Assembly (NCBI RefSeq): GCF_014652435.1
Contig: NZ_BMYU01000005.1
Coordinates: forward strand, 1-64,000
Direction of reading: 5' to 3'
Length of the DNA stretch: 64,000 nucleotides
DNA from: Cognatundibacterium squillarum
Lineage (GTDB): Bacteria; Pseudomonadota; Gammaproteobacteria; Burkholderiales; Burkholderiaceae_D
Part shown: piece after piece, positions 48,043 to 57,386 of the stretch
How positions within the stretch are numbered: the stretch's first letter is position 1
Layout: each line of letters opens with the position of its first letter
Translations under genes and position numbers: made by a program
Notes under the pieces: generated by a model
Told to the model about the DNA's origin: nothing
Seen by the model: the letters and a program-made list of their open reading frames with translations, nothing else
Database searches by the model: none

Positions 48043-48402
48043 GGAAGAAAAAAGAAGGAAATTTTCATGTGCAGCCGTATTTCATTCGGCAGGCTGGCGA
48101 AAACAGCTTTGACAGCGGCGATTGGACTTCATTTTTTTCTGACTGGTATTGCCATAACCGTCGAAGGATCGTTTTTTTTGACGCTGTCCTACCTGCTTAA
48201 ACAAACACTGAAGAAATCAGGCTGGACGGCAGTGAAGATCGTTGCCTCAGAATGTGAGTTATTGTCAATAGTGAGCGCAATTCGCAGAAAATATATGAAA
48301 ATGATGCATATCAGAAGGCTGTTTGCAGCAAACTGGTGCGTCGCTCTGCCTGCACTGCGGCTGCGCCGGATTGCGCACAGGGAATAAAGCGAGCGGGAGA
48401 CG
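48015..48402. other. 388-nt region between the groES promoter and the binding-protein gene
   Basis: Holds the groES promoter on its left side. Only one doubtful frame (48067-48387) is seen. No clear promoter for the plus-strand gene was found. Confidence 0.4.
48067..48387 (+). CDS. Doubtful small membrane-like protein
   Basis: 106 residues. The ATG has a good Shine-Dalgarno (AAGGAA, 7 nt upstream), and the first 45 residues contain two hydrophobic stretches, but the rest is Arg-rich without a recognisable pattern. It ends 15 nt before the binding-protein gene, so it could be a short leading gene of that unit. It may equally be chance. Confidence 0.25.
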   Translation: MCSRISFGRLAKTALTAAIGLHFFLTGIAITVEGSFFLTLSYLLKQTLKKSGWTAVKIVASECELLSIVSAIRRKYMKMMHIRRLFAANWCVALPALRLRRIAHRE

Positions 48403-49524
48403 GTGGTGAAACGAGTATGCAAGGTAATTTTCTTATGTCTGGCGCTGATGCCGGCATGGTGCCTTGCTATGTCAGTGGTATTCATCAACCCCGGAAAAAA
48501 AGATGAAATTTTCTGGCTGACCGCAGCCCGCAGTATGGAGGCAGCTGCCAGTGATCTCGGTATCAGGCTGGAAGTGATGTATGCCGAGCGTAACCATCTG
48601 AACGCGCTGTTGTTCGCACGTCAGCTGGCCGAACGTCCACGCAGTCTGCGGCCGGATTATCTGATTCTCAGCAATGACTACGGCGTCGGACCGGAAGTTT
48701 TGCGCCTGCTGGAAGGAACCGGCATCCGGACTTTTTTTGCCTACAGCGGGATCACCGATCCGCGTGACCGGCAGAAAGTACAGGCGCCACGCAAAGTCTA
48801 TAAAAACTGGATCGGCGTGCTGGAGCCGAATTCAGAGGAGGCAGGCTATCTGACTGCCTCAGTGCTGATCAGCAAGGCACGCGCTCAGGGTTTATTTGGC
48901 AGCGATCACAAGTTACATATGATTGCGATTGCTGGCGACCGCTCCACAACAACTTCGCTTAAACGCAATCAGGGCATGCTGCGCGCCGTCACTGAACAAA
49001 AAGATGTGGTGCTCGAGCAGCAGGTTTATGGTGAATGGAACCGCGCGAAAGCCCGTGAACAAAGCGAATGGTTGTATCAGCGCTATCCTCAGGTCAGACT
49101 GGTCTGGGCGGGTAACGATCTGATGGCCTTCGGTGCGATGGAAAGCTGGGCAGAGCGCGGCGGCAAACCGGGTGGTGATGCCCTGTTCAGCGGCATCAAT
49201 ACCTCGGAAGAAGCAATGACAAAACTCCGTACCGGCAGTCTGGCTTCACTGGCCGGCGGGCATTTTATTGCCGGTGCGTATGCGCTGGTAATGCTGTACG
49301 ACTATCACAACGGCCATGATTTTGCTGATGAGGGTATGGAACTGGAACGCTCAATGTTCGTCCTGTTTTCTGCAGACGATGCGAAGCGTTTTCAGAGTCA
49401 GTACGGCGATCTGGATTTTCACAAAGTGGATTTTCGTCGTTTCAGTAAAGCCCTGAATCCGGCTGTTCGCCAGTATCAGTTCAGTTTTCGTCAGATACTT
49501 TCTCCGGGCAAGGGGCGCACATGA
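48403..49524 (+). CDS. Periplasmic binding protein of the sugar-binding type
   Basis: 373 residues; GTG at 48403 with GGGAGA a few nt upstream (GTG 48406 is an alternative). Signal peptide VCKVIFLCLALMPAWCLA, then a type I periplasmic binding fold (about 25-330): SVVFINPGKKDEIFWLTAARSMEAAASDLGI at the N-terminus, ILSNDYGVG, VWAGNDLMAFGA and GGHFIAGAYALVML. No ABC permease or ATPase genes are near. Instead its stop overlaps the start of a diguanylate cyclase gene (ATGA), so it probably senses a ligand for that enzyme rather than feeding a transporter. Confidence 0.8.
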   Translation: MVKRVCKVIFLCLALMPAWCLAMSVVFINPGKKDEIFWLTAARSMEAAASDLGIRLEVMYAERNHLNALLFARQLAERPRSLRPDYLILSNDYGVGPEVLRLLEGTGIRTFFAYSGITDPRDRQKVQAPRKVYKNWIGVLEPNSEEAGYLTASVLISKARAQGLFGSDHKLHMIAIAGDRSTTTSLKRNQGMLRAVTEQKDVVLEQQVYGEWNRAKAREQSEWLYQRYPQVRLVWAGNDLMAFGAMESWAERGGKPGGDALFSGINTSEEAMTKLRTGSLASLAGGHFIAGAYALVMLYDYHNGHDFADEGMELERSMFVLFSADDAKRFQSQYGDLDFHKVDFRRFSKALNPAVRQYQFSFRQILSPGKGRT

Positions 49525-50849
49525 GCAGGTTTGTGCAGGAACCCATCGCTTCGGTACTGTTGCGGCAGTTATTCAAATGGGTCATCTTATGCGTTGTACT
49601 GTTCAGTACTTTGCAGGGCTGGCTGAACTACCGTGCCGGAGAGCAGAAGTTTGAGACCGCGGTCCGCAGCGTGGCGGAAACGCATTTGCCACTGCTGTCC
49701 GTCGCGATCTGGGATATCGAACCGCAAACCATCGAAAAACAAATGGGCTTGTTACTGAACAGCCCGGACGTGGCCTGGGTGGCGATTTACACGAGTACCG
49801 GAAAAGTATTCACACAGGGTAGCAAGGAAAATGTTTCACAGTCGCAGACACTGCGCATGGATATCCCGGCACCGATGGCTAGCAATGGCAGTGTCGGCAC
49901 GCTGGAGCTGGTGCTGGATAAAAGCAGTCTGCGTTCTGAGCTGATCCGGAATCTGATTATTGCCATTCTGGAAATTTTGGTGCTGGCGCTGGTGTTATTG
50001 TTTGCCGTGGCAAAAGTTCTCAAACGTGATCTGGAGCAGCCTTTGCATGAACTGGCAGACTACGTGCGCAAGCTGGAGGCGAATCAGCTCGGGGCAGTGT
50101 TCAGTCTGCACCGGCGCAAGCGGCGTGGTTATAACGAAATTGATCTGGTGGTTGATGGTTTCCGGGAAATGCAAAGCAGTCTGCAGCGGCATATCCGTGA
50201 TCAGGATCAGCTGGTGCTGGAGCGCACGCAGCAACTGGAAACAGCACTGGCGACGCTGAAAACTTTATCGAATACTGACGCACTGACGCAAGTCTTTAAC
50301 CGGCAGTATTTTAATGAGCAGATGCCTGCAGAACTGACCCGCGCGCTGCGCTACGGACGCCCGGTGGCAGTGGTGTTTTGTGACATTGATTTTTTCAAGC
50401 AGGTCAACGACACCTATGGTCATGCGATTGGCGACCGCGTTCTGATTACGTTTGCCAGTCTGGTCAGGCAAAGTTTATATGCGGACCGCGACTGGCTGGC
50501 GCGTTACGGCGGCGAGGAATTTGTTATCGTGCTGCCGGAAACCGATCTGAATGCCGCGCTGGAACGTGCTGAGCAAATCCGCAAAAAAGTGGAAAGCGAC
50601 TTACAGTTTTTTCTGGAAGACGGCCGCCATTTCAGTGTCACCACCAGCTTCGGGGTGGCTGTGATGGAAAGCTCAGACAGTGTCGATACCCTGATGAAAC
50701 GGGCGGATCTCTGCCTGTATGAAGCAAAACAAAACGGCCGCAATCAGGTACGTCCTGCATTGCTGCGCCGGACCGCAGCACCGGTATTTCAGGTGCATGC
50801 ACCCCAGGTAGATGGCTGGCAGAACAGCCGTGGCGGCTCGGATCGCTGA
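49521..50849 (+). CDS. Membrane diguanylate cyclase (GGDEF) with periplasmic domain
   Basis: 442 residues. Makes cyclic di-GMP. Two membrane segments (about 16-36 and 143-170) flank a periplasmic domain of about 110 residues; a HAMP-like linker and coiled coil follow (about 170-250), then a GGDEF domain with TDALTQVFNR, DIDFFKQVNDTYGH and the active-site RYGGEEF (about 328-334). The product-inhibition site RxxD five residues before GGEEF is missing (ADRD there), so feedback control is probably absent. No EAL domain. It is coupled to the binding protein gene, likely its sensor. Confidence 0.9.
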   Translation: MSRFVQEPIASVLLRQLFKWVILCVVLFSTLQGWLNYRAGEQKFETAVRSVAETHLPLLSVAIWDIEPQTIEKQMGLLLNSPDVAWVAIYTSTGKVFTQGSKENVSQSQTLRMDIPAPMASNGSVGTLELVLDKSSLRSELIRNLIIAILEILVLALVLLFAVAKVLKRDLEQPLHELADYVRKLEANQLGAVFSLHRRKRRGYNEIDLVVDGFREMQSSLQRHIRDQDQLVLERTQQLETALATLKTLSNTDALTQVFNRQYFNEQMPAELTRALRYGRPVAVVFCDIDFFKQVNDTYGHAIGDRVLITFASLVRQSLYADRDWLARYGGEEFVIVLPETDLNAALERAEQIRKKVESDLQFFLEDGRHFSVTTSFGVAVMESSDSVDTLMKRADLCLYEAKQNGRNQVRPALLRRTAAPVFQVHAPQVDGWQNSRGGSDR

Positions 50850-50870
50850 TAAAGCCTGTGGGGCAATGGC

Positions 50871-51284
50871 ATGAATTGTGATAAGGTTGCGCCCATGCCG
50901 ATTTCTTTCCGACAATTGCTGCTGTGCCTGATGATACTGGTTTTGCCTTTGCAAAGCCTGCTGGCACTTGCGCACGCCAGTTGTCTGCCGCTTGCAGAAC
51001 CTGTGACCCACACGGCAACAATGGCGCAGTCGCATCATTGCGATGAGATGCAGGACGACAGCGCGACGCTGAAGCCGGATACATCTGCTACGCACACCAC
51101 AAAAGCCCATCCGAAAAGTGCGGGCTGCCATCAGTTGTCACCATGCTGCTCGGCACTCGCATTTCTGACCTCACCTGTTACTGCGCTGCCGCAAGCGCCG
51201 GCAGGATTCTTACCGCTGCTGCTTGTTGAGCAAGCGCAGTCTGTCACATTATCGGTTCCTGTACCGCCGCCACGGCGTGGCTGA
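50871..51284 (+). CDS. Small exported Cys/His-rich protein of a copper gene cluster
   Basis: 137 residues; start at 50871 or at ATG 50895 (MPISFRQLLL). Hydrophobic signal (LLLCLMILVLPLQSLLALAHA), then His, Met and Cys spaced as in metal-binding proteins (TMAQSHHCDEM; GCHQLSPCCS), and a second hydrophobic stretch near residue 100. Short proteins of this type sit before efflux and copper-oxidase genes. The family is not certain. It is 22 nt after the diguanylate cyclase and 97 nt before a TolC-type gene. Confidence 0.55.
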   Translation: MNCDKVAPMPISFRQLLLCLMILVLPLQSLLALAHASCLPLAEPVTHTATMAQSHHCDEMQDDSATLKPDTSATHTTKAHPKSAGCHQLSPCCSALAFLTSPVTALPQAPAGFLPLLLVEQAQSVTLSVPVPPPRRG

Positions 51285-51380
51285 ACTGCGGCATATTGCC
51301 GCGCAACTGACCAATTTCAACTCTGACAGTCTCTGCTTCCGTTTCCGGGGCGGCTGTTGCGTTTGTACAGGAAATTTTCA

Positions 51381-52718
51381 ATGAAACCGATGTTACTCAC
51401 CGGCAGCCTGCTGTTACTCAGCGGTTGTGCCGGTATCTCTTCTGCGCCGCTGACGGATGCGGCTTATCTGCCGGTCAGCGTGCAGAGTCATGCGACCGGG
51501 ACATCCTCCCGTTTTCAGATACCTGCCGGGCAAGTCCTGCAGCAAAGTGATGCCGTGCAAATGGCTTTGCACCAGCATCCCGCTATCCGTGCACTGTTTG
51601 CAGATGCGGAATCCGGCGCTGCGCTGCGCGCCAAAGCGGCTGCGCTGCCGGTGCCCGTATTCGGCTTCGAGCGGGTGCATGCACCTGAGCTGGAAATTGT
51701 GCGCAGCCTTAGTCTCGGGCTGTGGGAACTGTTGCTGTGGCCGCAGCGCCGTCAGCAAGAGCAGGCATTGCAGTCGCAGGCGCGTTTGCAGCTGACCAGC
51801 GAACTGGTGCAGAAAATTGCTGCGGTACGCATGGCCTGGGTCGATGCGGTGGCGGCGCAGGAACAATGGCGTTACGCGATACAGGTGGAGCAGGCAGCGG
51901 CGGCGGCATCTGAACTGGCAGAAGCGATGAAAGCCAGAGGTAATCTGAATGCGCTGAAAACCCTGCGCCATCAGCAAACGGCGGCGGAAGCACGTCTGTT
52001 ACGCACACAGGCAGAATTGCGTGCGCTGGCAACACGCGAAGCCTTGTTGCAGGCTATCGGCGCAGATGCAGAAACCAGAATCCAGTTGCCTGATCGCCTG
52101 CCGGATCTGCCGCAACAGGCGATCAGTACAGATCAGTTGCAAGGTACTGAGCGGCCACAGCGACTGGATGTGCGGCTGGCACAGGAACGCTGGCAGGCGG
52201 CGCGTTTACAGGCCGGACTCAGCCGGGTTGAAAGCATTGCCGACATCGGCTTGCAGGCCAGGCGCGGCAGCAGTCAGGGCTGGGAAGTGGATATTGCACT
52301 GCCTTTGTGGGACGGTGGCGCATTGCAACGTAAAGCGGCAGAAGCCAGCGTGGAAGCAGCGCGTCAGCAGGCACTGGCAGTCACCCTGCAGGCGGCATCG
52401 GAACAGCGCGTGACGTATGCGGCCTATTTACAAAGTTATGACGCTGCGCGTCAGCACCGTGATGTACTGATCCCGGCACGTCGCAAAATCTCGGATGAAA
52501 TGCTGTTGCGCTATAACGCAATGCAGATTTCCGTCTTTGAGCTGCTGGCAGATGCCCGTGAACAAAGGATGGCGGTAACGGCAGCAATTGATGCACTGGC
52601 CGCATTCTGGCGCGCCGATGCTGCATTGCAGGCCAGTCTGACCGGCGTGCCGTTGCAAGCCGTGCAGACGATCAGACCGCTGGCGGGTACAAGCACAGCC
52701 AGCGAAGCCATCCACTGA
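51381..52718 (+). CDS. TolC-family outer membrane lipoprotein (heavy-metal efflux type)
   Basis: 445 residues from ATG 51381 with CAGGAA upstream; the track of an earlier start lacks a signal. Lipoprotein signal with lipobox LLSGC (Cys15). The body is long alpha-helical with two repeated halves, as in the CzcC/CusC/TolC group: HPAIRALFADAESGAALRAKAAALPVP, later IADIGLQARRG and WDVGGAL-like WDGGALQRKAAEASVEAAR, and VFELLADAREQRMAV. It would form an outer membrane exit duct. No RND pump or adaptor gene is adjacent; the multicopper oxidase gene follows after 11 nt. Confidence 0.82.
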   Translation: MKPMLLTGSLLLLSGCAGISSAPLTDAAYLPVSVQSHATGTSSRFQIPAGQVLQQSDAVQMALHQHPAIRALFADAESGAALRAKAAALPVPVFGFERVHAPELEIVRSLSLGLWELLLWPQRRQQEQALQSQARLQLTSELVQKIAAVRMAWVDAVAAQEQWRYAIQVEQAAAAASELAEAMKARGNLNALKTLRHQQTAAEARLLRTQAELRALATREALLQAIGADAETRIQLPDRLPDLPQQAISTDQLQGTERPQRLDVRLAQERWQAARLQAGLSRVESIADIGLQARRGSSQGWEVDIALPLWDGGALQRKAAEASVEAARQQALAVTLQAASEQRVTYAAYLQSYDAARQHRDVLIPARRKISDEMLLRYNAMQISVFELLADAREQRMAVTAAIDALAAFWRADAALQASLTGVPLQAVQTIRPLAGTSTASEAIH

Positions 52719-52729
52719 ATACGGAGAAC

Positions 52730-54187
52730 ATGATGAATCAACGCAGACAATTTTTTAAACTGGCTGGCCTGACGGGTGCCGCCGTTGCGAGTGCTGCCGT
52801 CAGCCGTGTGGCCATGGCCGGACTGCCGGAACCGGTAATCCGTTCCGGCCCCGAAACCGCCGCACCGTATCTGCCGCCGGACGGACGTCCGTATCGGCCA
52901 GTGGTGACGCTGAATGGCTGGACCTTGCCGTGGCGTATGAACAAAGGCGTGAAAGAGTTTCATCTGATTGCTGAACCGGTGATGCGTGAATTTGCGCCGG
53001 GCATGACGGTGCAGTTGTGGGGGTATAACGGACAAAGTCCGGGTCCGACCATCGAAGTCGTGGAAGGCGATCAGGTCAGGATTTTTGTGACCAACCGTTT
53101 ACCGGAACACACCAGTATGCACTGGCATGGTCAGCGTTTGCCGAATGGGATGGATGGCGTTTCCGGCCTCACGCAGCCACCGATACCTCCGGGAAAAACC
53201 TTTGTGTATGAATTCACCGCGCGGCGTCCGGGCACGTTTATGTACCATCCGCATGCGGATGAAATGACGCAAATGGCAATGGGGATGATGGGCGCATGGG
53301 TGACCCATCCTAAACATCCGCATCCGCAGATTGATCAGGTAGACCGCGACTTCATCTTTCTGATCAATGCCTATGATGTGGAGCCCGGTGCATCGGTACC
53401 GAATATCATGACCATGAATGATTTCAATCTCTGGTCATGGAACAGCCGCGTGTTTCCGGGGATAGACAGCCTGCCGGTGCGGCAGGGCGATAAAGTACGT
53501 ATCCGGGTCGGTAATCTGACCATGACGAATCACCCGATTCATATTCACGGACATGAGTTCACGGTGACCGGAACCGATGGTGGTCCTGTACCGAAAACAG
53601 CGCGCTGGCCGGAGGTAACGACGGATGTCGGTGTCGGGCAAATGCGCCAGATTGAATTCATCGCCGATGAACCAGGCGACTGGGCGTTCCACTGCCATAA
53701 GAGCCATCACACCATGAATGCGATGGGACATAATCTGCCGACCATGATTGGTGTTGATCAGCGTGCAGTCGCCAGAAAAATCCATCAGCTGATTCCGGGT
53801 TACATGGCGATGGGCAGTAATGGTATGGCGGAAATGGGCATGATGGAAATGCCGCTGCCTGAAAACACGCTGCCGATGATGACCGGTGAAGGGCCGTTCG
53901 GTTCACTGGAAATGGGCGGCATGTTTACTGTGCTGAAGGTGCGCAAAGATCAGAAGCCGGGTGACTACACCGATCCCGGCTGGTATGAAGCACCGGCAAA
54001 TACCCGGGCGCGTTTGTATGAAGGGCCTTTACCGGAATCGCTGCGCCAGAAATCCGTTCAGAAATCTGTGAAGGATGCAGGTAAAGCTGCAGATGTACAC
54101 AGCGGACATCAGGGACATGTGATGCCGGAAAAAGCCAGTGAGGATGCAGCGCTGAAAGTGGTGAAGCCGCGTCAGCATCAGCACTGA
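52730..54187 (+). CDS. Periplasmic multicopper oxidase (copper resistance type)
   Basis: 485 residues. Tat signal (NQRRQFFKLAGL; exported folded). Three cupredoxin domains with all four copper motifs: HWHG (about 137), HPHADEM, HPIHIHGH and the type 1 motif HCHKSHHTMNAM, which matches HCHxxxHxxxxM. A Met-rich stretch after the last motif (about 362-400, MGMMEM, MMTGEG, MGGMF) and a His-rich tail (HSGHQGHVM) resemble copper-tolerance oxidases, which turn toxic Cu(I) into Cu(II). Follows the TolC-type gene at 11 nt. Confidence 0.92.
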   Translation: MMNQRRQFFKLAGLTGAAVASAAVSRVAMAGLPEPVIRSGPETAAPYLPPDGRPYRPVVTLNGWTLPWRMNKGVKEFHLIAEPVMREFAPGMTVQLWGYNGQSPGPTIEVVEGDQVRIFVTNRLPEHTSMHWHGQRLPNGMDGVSGLTQPPIPPGKTFVYEFTARRPGTFMYHPHADEMTQMAMGMMGAWVTHPKHPHPQIDQVDRDFIFLINAYDVEPGASVPNIMTMNDFNLWSWNSRVFPGIDSLPVRQGDKVRIRVGNLTMTNHPIHIHGHEFTVTGTDGGPVPKTARWPEVTTDVGVGQMRQIEFIADEPGDWAFHCHKSHHTMNAMGHNLPTMIGVDQRAVARKIHQLIPGYMAMGSNGMAEMGMMEMPLPENTLPMMTGEGPFGSLEMGGMFTVLKVRKDQKPGDYTDPGWYEAPANTRARLYEGPLPESLRQKSVQKSVKDAGKAADVHSGHQGHVMPEKASEDAALKVVKPRQHQH

Positions 54188-54637
54188 TCAGCGTACTGCC
54201 GGCGGTTCCGGTGGCGGCAGCATTGCTTCCAGTTCCGCCACGCTGCTGAGAATTTCTGTGGTTGTCCAGTTGCGTGTCAGCCAGATCGTCAGGGCACTGA
54301 CGGCCAGCTGGCGCGCAGCCGGATTAATCGCTGATCCGTTCTGGCGAAAGTGGTGCGCGGCAATCCGGCCGGCAAACAGCGTCATCGGTTCCGGCATCTG
54401 ATCCGCCGTCAGGATATAGCTGACCGGATTCAGTTTCTGATCCTGCGGTGCGCCCTGAAAACCGGCCTTATCCCACAGCGCCTGCTGGTCGCGTATCGAG
54501 ATCAGTCTGGCCGGTTTATCCGGCATTTTGCTGAAGCTGCTCAGCCCGAACTGATACAGACTCCACGGGATGCCGTGTACCAGTAACAGCAAAAAGCCAA
54601 TCGTCAGGCTGATGCGTTTTACCCATCGTAAATTCAT
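54188..54637 (-). CDS. Small one-TM protein, function unknown
   Basis: 149 residues from ATG 54637, which overlaps the stop of gluQ (ATGA); an in-frame start at 54664 is less likely. An N-terminal hydrophobic segment ([17 protein letters not shown], about 9-25) anchors or exports it. The rest is soluble, with [22 protein letters not shown] and [26 protein letters not shown] do not recognise it. Convergent with the multicopper oxidase gene; the Pro-rich C-terminus ([11 protein letters not shown]) ends 1 nt away from it. Confidence 0.6.
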   Translation of the reverse strand: MNLRWVKRISLTIGFLLLLVHGIPWSLYQFGLSSFSKMPDKPARLISIRDQQALWDKAGFQGAPQDQKLNPVSYILTADQMPEPMTLFAGRIAAHHFRQNGSAINPAARQLAVSALTIWLTRNWTTTEILSSVAELEAMLPPPEPPAVR

Positions 54638-55527
54638 AAATCCCCCGGATATTGTGCTGCCCATGCAGCGGTGGCTGCTTGCCAGAATTGTTCTGATGTT
54701 TGTATGCCGGACGGTAATGTCAGTCCGAGAAAGGCGGCAGCCGGTTTCAGTGCTTCGGATAACAAATCATTATCGCCGCGGTCAAATGCGATTGCACCGG
54801 TTTGTTTGGATAATTTTTCGCCATCCGGATTATTCACAACAGGTACATGGAGATAATGTGGTGCAGGTAAGCCCAGACATTCCTGCAGATACAATTGTCT
54901 TGCCGTGGAATCGGTCAGATCTGCACCGCGCACGATGTGCGTAATACCCTGCGCACCGTCATCCACCACCACAGCCAGCTGATAAGCCCAGAAGCCATCG
55001 GCGCGTTTTAACACGAAGTCGCCGACCTCAGTCGATAAATCCTGTTGCAAAGGTCCGAGTAAGCGATCTGTGAAATGCCGGATCGCGGTTTCGCCGTCCG
55101 GCACCCCCAAGCGCCATGCGCGCGGGCTGCGGCCCGCTGCCAGACCGTTGCGGCAAGTGCCCGGATAGACAAGGCTGGCAGTGTCGCCGAGCCGCAGACG
55201 CGAATCGGCAATTTCACGGCGCGAACATCCGCACGGATACACCAGCGTCCCCAGTTGCTGCAAAGCGGCTTCGTACAAAGGCTGGCGCTGACTTTGCCAG
55301 ACCACATCACCATCCCAGTGCATGCCGCAGCGCTGCAGCGTCTGCAGAATGGCGTGATCGGCACCGGCGACATTGCGGTCAAAATCCAGATCTTCAATGC
55401 GCACCAACCAGCGTCCATGATGGGCGCGTGCGTCCAGATAACTGGCCATCGCCGCGACCAGTGATCCCAGATGTAAGGGGCCGGTAGGCGAGGGCGCGAA
55501 CCGGCCGGTATAAGCAGTAACAGTCAT
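54634..55527 (-). CDS. gluQ: Glutamyl-Q tRNA(Asp) synthetase
   Basis: 297 residues. Attaches glutamate to queuosine in tRNA(Asp). The HIGH-type motif is [19 protein letters not shown] (about 8-26) and the KMSKS-type motif is EKLSKQTG (about 236-243). The zinc site CGCSRRE is present, and the anticodon-binding domain of full GluRS is missing, which defines GluQ. Between a LysR gene (5-nt gap) and a small gene that it overlaps. Confidence 0.93.
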   Translation of the reverse strand: MTVTAYTGRFAPSPTGPLHLGSLVAAMASYLDARAHHGRWLVRIEDLDFDRNVAGADHAILQTLQRCGMHWDGDVVWQSQRQPLYEAALQQLGTLVYPCGCSRREIADSRLRLGDTASLVYPGTCRNGLAAGRSPRAWRLGVPDGETAIRHFTDRLLGPLQQDLSTEVGDFVLKRADGFWAYQLAVVVDDGAQGITHIVRGADLTDSTARQLYLQECLGLPAPHYLHVPVVNNPDGEKLSKQTGAIAFDRGDNDLLSEALKPAAAFLGLTLPSGIQTSEQFWQAATAAWAAQYPGDL

Positions 55528-55532
55528 GTTTT

Positions 55533-56453
55533 TTATTGATAGCCGAGCAAATGCTGTTGCACTGCCGGGTCACTCAGTTTATCGACAAACCAGCGCAGAG
55601 CTTTACCCCGGTGGCTGCTGCGCCAGACTAAGCGGTTGCTGCCGGTGGGTTTGCTGTTGACGGTTTGTTTTTCGATCAGCCGCCGGTTTTGCAGATACGG
55701 CATCGCCAGCCGGCGCGGTAAATGACCGCATCCCAGCCCCGCCAGTTGCGCGGCCAGTTTGGCTTCCAGCGTTGGTACGGTCAGCACATCCTGTCCGCTG
55801 AACAAGCCTGCCGTCATCGACGGCAGTTCGCGGCCAGTGTCGCCGACCGCAATCGCACGATGTGCCTGTATCACGCTGGCGGGTAAGGGATCGGGAATCG
55901 CGGCCAGCGGATGCCCGGGCGCAACGGCAAATACCCAGTCGATATCGCCCAGCAATTTCGTCTGAAACTCACCCTGCATGCGTATGGTTTCCGGCCCGTC
56001 GTAGGCGGCACCAATTGCCAGATCGGCACGGCCCGAGGCCATGGCTTCCCAGACGCCGGACAGCACTTCCTGCGAAATCCGCAGGCGGGTGCCGCATTCC
56101 TGTTGCTCAAATTCACGGATCAGCGGAATCAGATCATCAAAACGGATAATGCCGTCGATCACGATACGGAATTCGGCTTCCCAGCCTTTGGCGGTGCGCC
56201 GCACCTGATTTTCCAGTTGCTGCGCCGCTTGCAGCAAATGCCGCCCCTGCAGCAGCAATTCTTCGCCGGCCTCGGTCAGCCGCGCTTTATGTCCGCGCCG
56301 GTCAAACAGCAGTACATCCAGATCATCTTCCAGCTTGCGCACGCTGTAAGTGATGGCGGAAGGCACTTTATCCAGTGCTTCAGCAGCGGCCGCAAAGCTG
56401 CCTTTACGGGCAATGGCGTCCACAATCTGCAGGGATTCCAGCGTCAGATTCAT
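55533..56453 (-). CDS. LysR family transcription regulator
   Basis: 306 residues from ATG 56453 (an upstream start at 56513 would cross the intergenic palindrome). N-terminal winged helix [47 protein letters not shown], then a two-subdomain effector-binding region (about 90-300). Divergent from a pirin gene and a flavodoxin-like gene. LysR proteins of this type often control an adjacent quinone or stress gene, so pirin and the reductase are likely targets. Confidence 0.88.
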   Translation of the reverse strand: MNLTLESLQIVDAIARKGSFAAAAEALDKVPSAITYSVRKLEDDLDVLLFDRRGHKARLTEAGEELLLQGRHLLQAAQQLENQVRRTAKGWEAEFRIVIDGIIRFDDLIPLIREFEQQECGTRLRISQEVLSGVWEAMASGRADLAIGAAYDGPETIRMQGEFQTKLLGDIDWVFAVAPGHPLAAIPDPLPASVIQAHRAIAVGDTGRELPSMTAGLFSGQDVLTVPTLEAKLAAQLAGLGCGHLPRRLAMPYLQNRRLIEKQTVNSKPTGSNRLVWRSSHRGKALRWFVDKLSDPAVQQHLLGYQ

Positions 56454-56457
56454 AGAG

Positions 56458-56472
56458 TTCAAAAAATTTGAA
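56458..56472. promoter_or_regulatory. Palindrome at the LysR gene start
   Basis: TTCAAA, AAA, TTTGAA, 5 nt in front of the LysR ATG. Perfect 6-bp arms. Such a place suits autoregulation, and the same TTTGAA pattern appears near 56545 in front of pirin. Confidence 0.45.
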
Positions 56473-56559
56473 TGATTTCGTGCAAATTTACCCCTCAACT
56501 CCGCAGACGACAAGAGCTATAGTGCATCTCAGCAATCAATTTTTTTGAACAGGTGACGT

Positions 56560-57267
56560 ATGAAAGCAATCAGATTAGCGCAGGACCGTGGTTACGCCGA
56601 GCATGGCTGGCTGAAATCCTTCCACAGTTTTTCGTTTGCGGAGTACTACGATCCGCGTTTCATGGGCTTTGGCCCGCTGCGGGTGATTAACGATGACTGG
56701 ATCGCGCCGGGTATGGGTTTCGGTACCCATCCGCATCAGAACATGGAAATCATTACCTATGTGCTGGACGGCGCAATTGCGCACAAAGACAGCATGGGCA
56801 ATGGCAGCACGATTCTGCCGGGCAATGTGCAGTACATGAGTGCCGGCACCGGTGTGCGTCACTCAGAATTCAATCCGGATACCAGACAGGCCACCCGCCT
56901 GCTGCAAATCTGGATACAGCCGGATGTGACCGGCGTGGCGCCGCGCTATGACGAAAAAACCTTCAGCCGCGAAAGTAAGGACGGCAAGCTGGCGCTGGTG
57001 GTATCGCCGGACGGGCAGGATGGTTCGATCGCGATTCGTCAGAATGCCCGCTTGCTGATCGGTATGTTCGACGGTGCGCAAAGCCAGCAGCTGCCGCTGC
57101 AGGCAAATCGCCTGACTTACGTGCATCTGGCACGCGGTACGCTGGAAGTGAACGGTGTCAGCATGAAAGAAGGGGATGCGCTGATGTTGTCCGAAGAAAA
57201 TCTGCTGGAGATCAGCGCCGGTCAGCAGGCAGAAGTCCTGGTGTTTGATTTACCGCGTCTGGGCTGA
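56560..57267 (+). CDS. Pirin family protein
   Basis: 235 residues with AGGTGA upstream of the ATG. Two-cupin fold: the metal-binding N-terminal cupin reads HPHQNMEIITYVLDG with His and Glu ligands and GTGVRHSEFNPD, and the second cupin domain is at the C-terminus. Bacterial pirins act as quercetinases or as redox regulators; substrate is not decidable. It is first in a unit with the flavodoxin-like gene 119 nt downstream. Confidence 0.9.
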   Translation: MKAIRLAQDRGYAEHGWLKSFHSFSFAEYYDPRFMGFGPLRVINDDWIAPGMGFGTHPHQNMEIITYVLDGAIAHKDSMGNGSTILPGNVQYMSAGTGVRHSEFNPDTRQATRLLQIWIQPDVTGVAPRYDEKTFSRESKDGKLALVVSPDGQDGSIAIRQNARLLIGMFDGAQSQQLPLQANRLTYVHLARGTLEVNGVSMKEGDALMLSEENLLEISAGQQAEVLVFDLPRLG

Positions 57268-57386
57268 GTGGTCACAGTTCCGCAGTGAATGTTTTGTAAC
57301 CCGTGCGGCAACACATTGCCGCTCAGACATACCGGACGTATCAGATGTATGTCGTTTCTTATTGAATATTGTAAAAGGAATCCATC

